Shown: positions 14,584-15,313 of the stretch, one piece after another
Layout of the letters: every line of letters begins with the position of its first letter
How positions within the stretch are numbered: position 1 is the stretch's first letter
Notes under the pieces: model-generated
Seen by the model: the letters and a program-made list of their open reading frames with translations, nothing else
Told to the model about the DNA's origin: nothing
The model's database searches: none
NCBI GenBank assembly: GCA_025997655.1
Contig: BNUW01000054.1
Coordinates: forward strand, 1 to 15,313
Source of the DNA: Spirochaetia bacterium
Lineage (GTDB): Bacteria > Spirochaetota > Spirochaetia > Treponematales > Breznakiellaceae
DNA: 15,313 bases
Direction: 5' to 3'
Made by a program: the position numbers and the translations under genes

Positions 14584-14594
14584 GGTGAACTTAC
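14580..14594 (+). repeat. 15-bp direct repeat, right copy
   Basis: Exact second copy of CTAGGGTGAACTTAC, immediately before the AAGGAG ribosome-binding site of the last gene. It overlaps the last 4 nt of the element's right inverted arm. Confidence 0.7.
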
Positions 14595-14610
14595 CATAAG
14601 GAGAAGAAAA

Positions 14611-15228
14611 ATGAAAATACTGGCGAATCCCATCTTTGCCAACCGAATCCGCGAGCCGGTACCTGCGGCGTTAGGTGTTTTGCCGGATATTGTTCCTATC
14701 CCCTATTTTGGCGATTATGATAATGCAAAAATATGTACGGTAGCACTAAACCCGAGTGGCACTGAGTTTTATGATAAAAAAGGCAACCCAAATAAAAAAC
14801 ACCCTTGTTTAAGATCAAACTTGGGTGGCGCCAAACCAGATGATTTTTTAACAGCACTAGACGCAGCAAAAATCGTTGATTATTACGATAATTATTTTGT
14901 TCGTGGAATTGGTCCACACAGTTTTTTTGGCACGTATGAAATTTTTCTTAACCAGAAACAAGTGAAAAGTTCTTATTATCATAACATACCCCACGATAAT
15001 GGCTTGTGTGTGCATATTGATTTATTTGAATGGGCTACAAAAGAAAGCTATGCCGAATTTCAAAAACATCATCCATTAAATTTACAAATACTAAAAAGTA
15101 CGGAAAGTCCTTTTTTCATGGCATTGCTGGAAAAAACAGGCTTGGGCTCATGCCCATTCGATGTTATTTTTTTAGACGGCAAAGCTGTAATAGATTTCTT
15201 TGAAATTCGGCATAGCTTTCTTTTGTAG
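14611..15228 (+). CDS. Possible uracil-DNA glycosylase-superfamily-like protein, 3' end replaced
   Basis: The reading frame gives 205 residues, but only the first 196 or so are its own sequence; from 15199 the DNA is an inverted copy of 14950-15064, so residues 197-205 and the stop are artefactual or secondary. I do not firmly recognise the family. TVALNPSGTEF (43-53) resembles the GxNPS loop of uracil-DNA glycosylase-fold proteins. HIDLFEWAT (135-143) and DVIFLDGKAVIDFF (184-197) resemble a later strand and the strand-loop before the missing C-terminal motif. This is weak evidence. The gene is clearly more AT-rich than the cys and comEC blocks. AAGGAGAAGAAAA precedes the ATG. It probably formed an operon with the zincin gene before insertion of the MITE-like element. 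Confidence 0.6.
   Translation: MKILANPIFANRIREPVPAALGVLPDIVPIPYFGDYDNAKICTVALNPSGTEFYDKKGNPNKKHPCLRSNLGGAKPDDFLTALDAAKIVDYYDNYFVRGIGPHSFFGTYEIFLNQKQVKSSYYHNIPHDNGLCVHIDLFEWATKESYAEFQKHHPLNLQILKSTESPFFMALLEKTGLGSCPFDVIFLDGKAVIDFFEIRHSFLL
14950..15064 (+). repeat. 115-bp perfect inverted repeat, first arm
   Basis: This stretch inside the last gene is exactly complementary to 15199-15313, with a 134-nt spacer (15065-15198). The first mismatch is at 15065/15198, and the other end is cut by the window edge, so the repeat may be longer. It encodes residues about 114-151 of the host gene. Confidence 0.95.
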
Positions 15229-15313
15229 CCCATTCAAATAAATCAATATGCACACACAAGCCATTATCGTGGGGTATGTTATGATAATAAGAACTTTTCA
15301 CTTGTTTCTGGTT
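15199..15313 (-). repeat. 115-bp perfect inverted repeat, second arm at the window end
   Basis: Reverse complement of 14950-15064 with no mismatch, running to the last base of the window. It interrupts the reading frame of the last gene and supplies its apparent stop. A fold-back chimera at a contig end is the simplest explanation; a real inverted duplication is the alternative. Confidence 0.95.

Noticed and set aside
15199..15228. Natural C-terminus of the last protein at the stop codon at 15228
   Set aside because: Those codons are read from the inverted repeat arm, so the true end is not in this window or is displaced.
1..15313. CRISPR arrays, tRNA or rRNA genes
   Set aside because: No regularly spaced direct repeats and no tRNA- or rRNA-like stretches were seen on either strand by eye; a tRNAscan or Infernal run would be the decisive check.

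Overview
The window looks like a spirochaete chromosome, most plausibly a Treponema of the termite-gut type. The reasons are gene content (a tight comEC–rsmA–yggS–rluD block with a small lipoprotein-like gene inside it), moderately high GC in the core and common TTG/GTG starts. No rRNA, tRNA or CRISPR was seen, so the assignment is an inference. Almost everything from 1 to 12.67 kb is on the minus strand except one CPBP-family gene.

Region 1 (1-1411, minus): a sulfite-to-sulfide operon with its own -10 box. It holds a compact siroheme sulfite reductase carrying two extra 4Fe-4S motifs, a TusA-like sulfur carrier, and the first 75 codons of a HesA/MoeB/ThiF E1-like enzyme that runs off the left edge. 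Region 2 (1414-5913, minus): a compact operon with overlapping genes, comEC (apparently starting at ATT), rsmA (TTG start), yggS, a small membrane/lipoprotein gene and an rluD-family pseudouridine synthase. A CPBP-family membrane protein gene (5992-6618, plus) diverges from it. Between that gene and the convergent cysN lies a large nested palindrome (6640-6904). Region 3 (6906-9881, minus): cysH-cysD-cysN, driven by a near-consensus promoter whose predicted start site falls on the cysH ATG. CysH has the CC...CxxC cysteines of iron-sulfur APS-type reductases and no cysC is present, so regions 1 and 3 together encode sulfate -> APS -> sulfite -> sulfide.

Region 4 (9933-15313) is accessory. It contains a AAA+ ATPase with an N-terminal helical region, a WYL-domain transcription regulator, a divergently transcribed ImmA/IrrE-like zincin (HEFGH...ExxAxxFA), and a gene with weak resemblance to the uracil-DNA glycosylase superfamily. 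The strongest new signal is here. The AAA, WYL and zincin genes each have a promoter in which a 15-bp palindromic site (consensus TGACAYTAGRAGTCA) covers the -35 position and is followed, in the same orientation, by exactly 12 nt and a -10 hexamer. This ties the three transcription units into one regulon, presumably controlled by the WYL protein. It suggests a stress-response or defence module that I cannot match to a named system.

Two structural oddities affect the last gene. A MITE-like 129-bp element flanked by a 15-bp direct repeat separates it from the zincin gene. The window also ends in a perfect 115-bp inverted copy of part of the gene, which replaces its natural C-terminus and is either a fold-back assembly/amplification artefact or a real inverted duplication.
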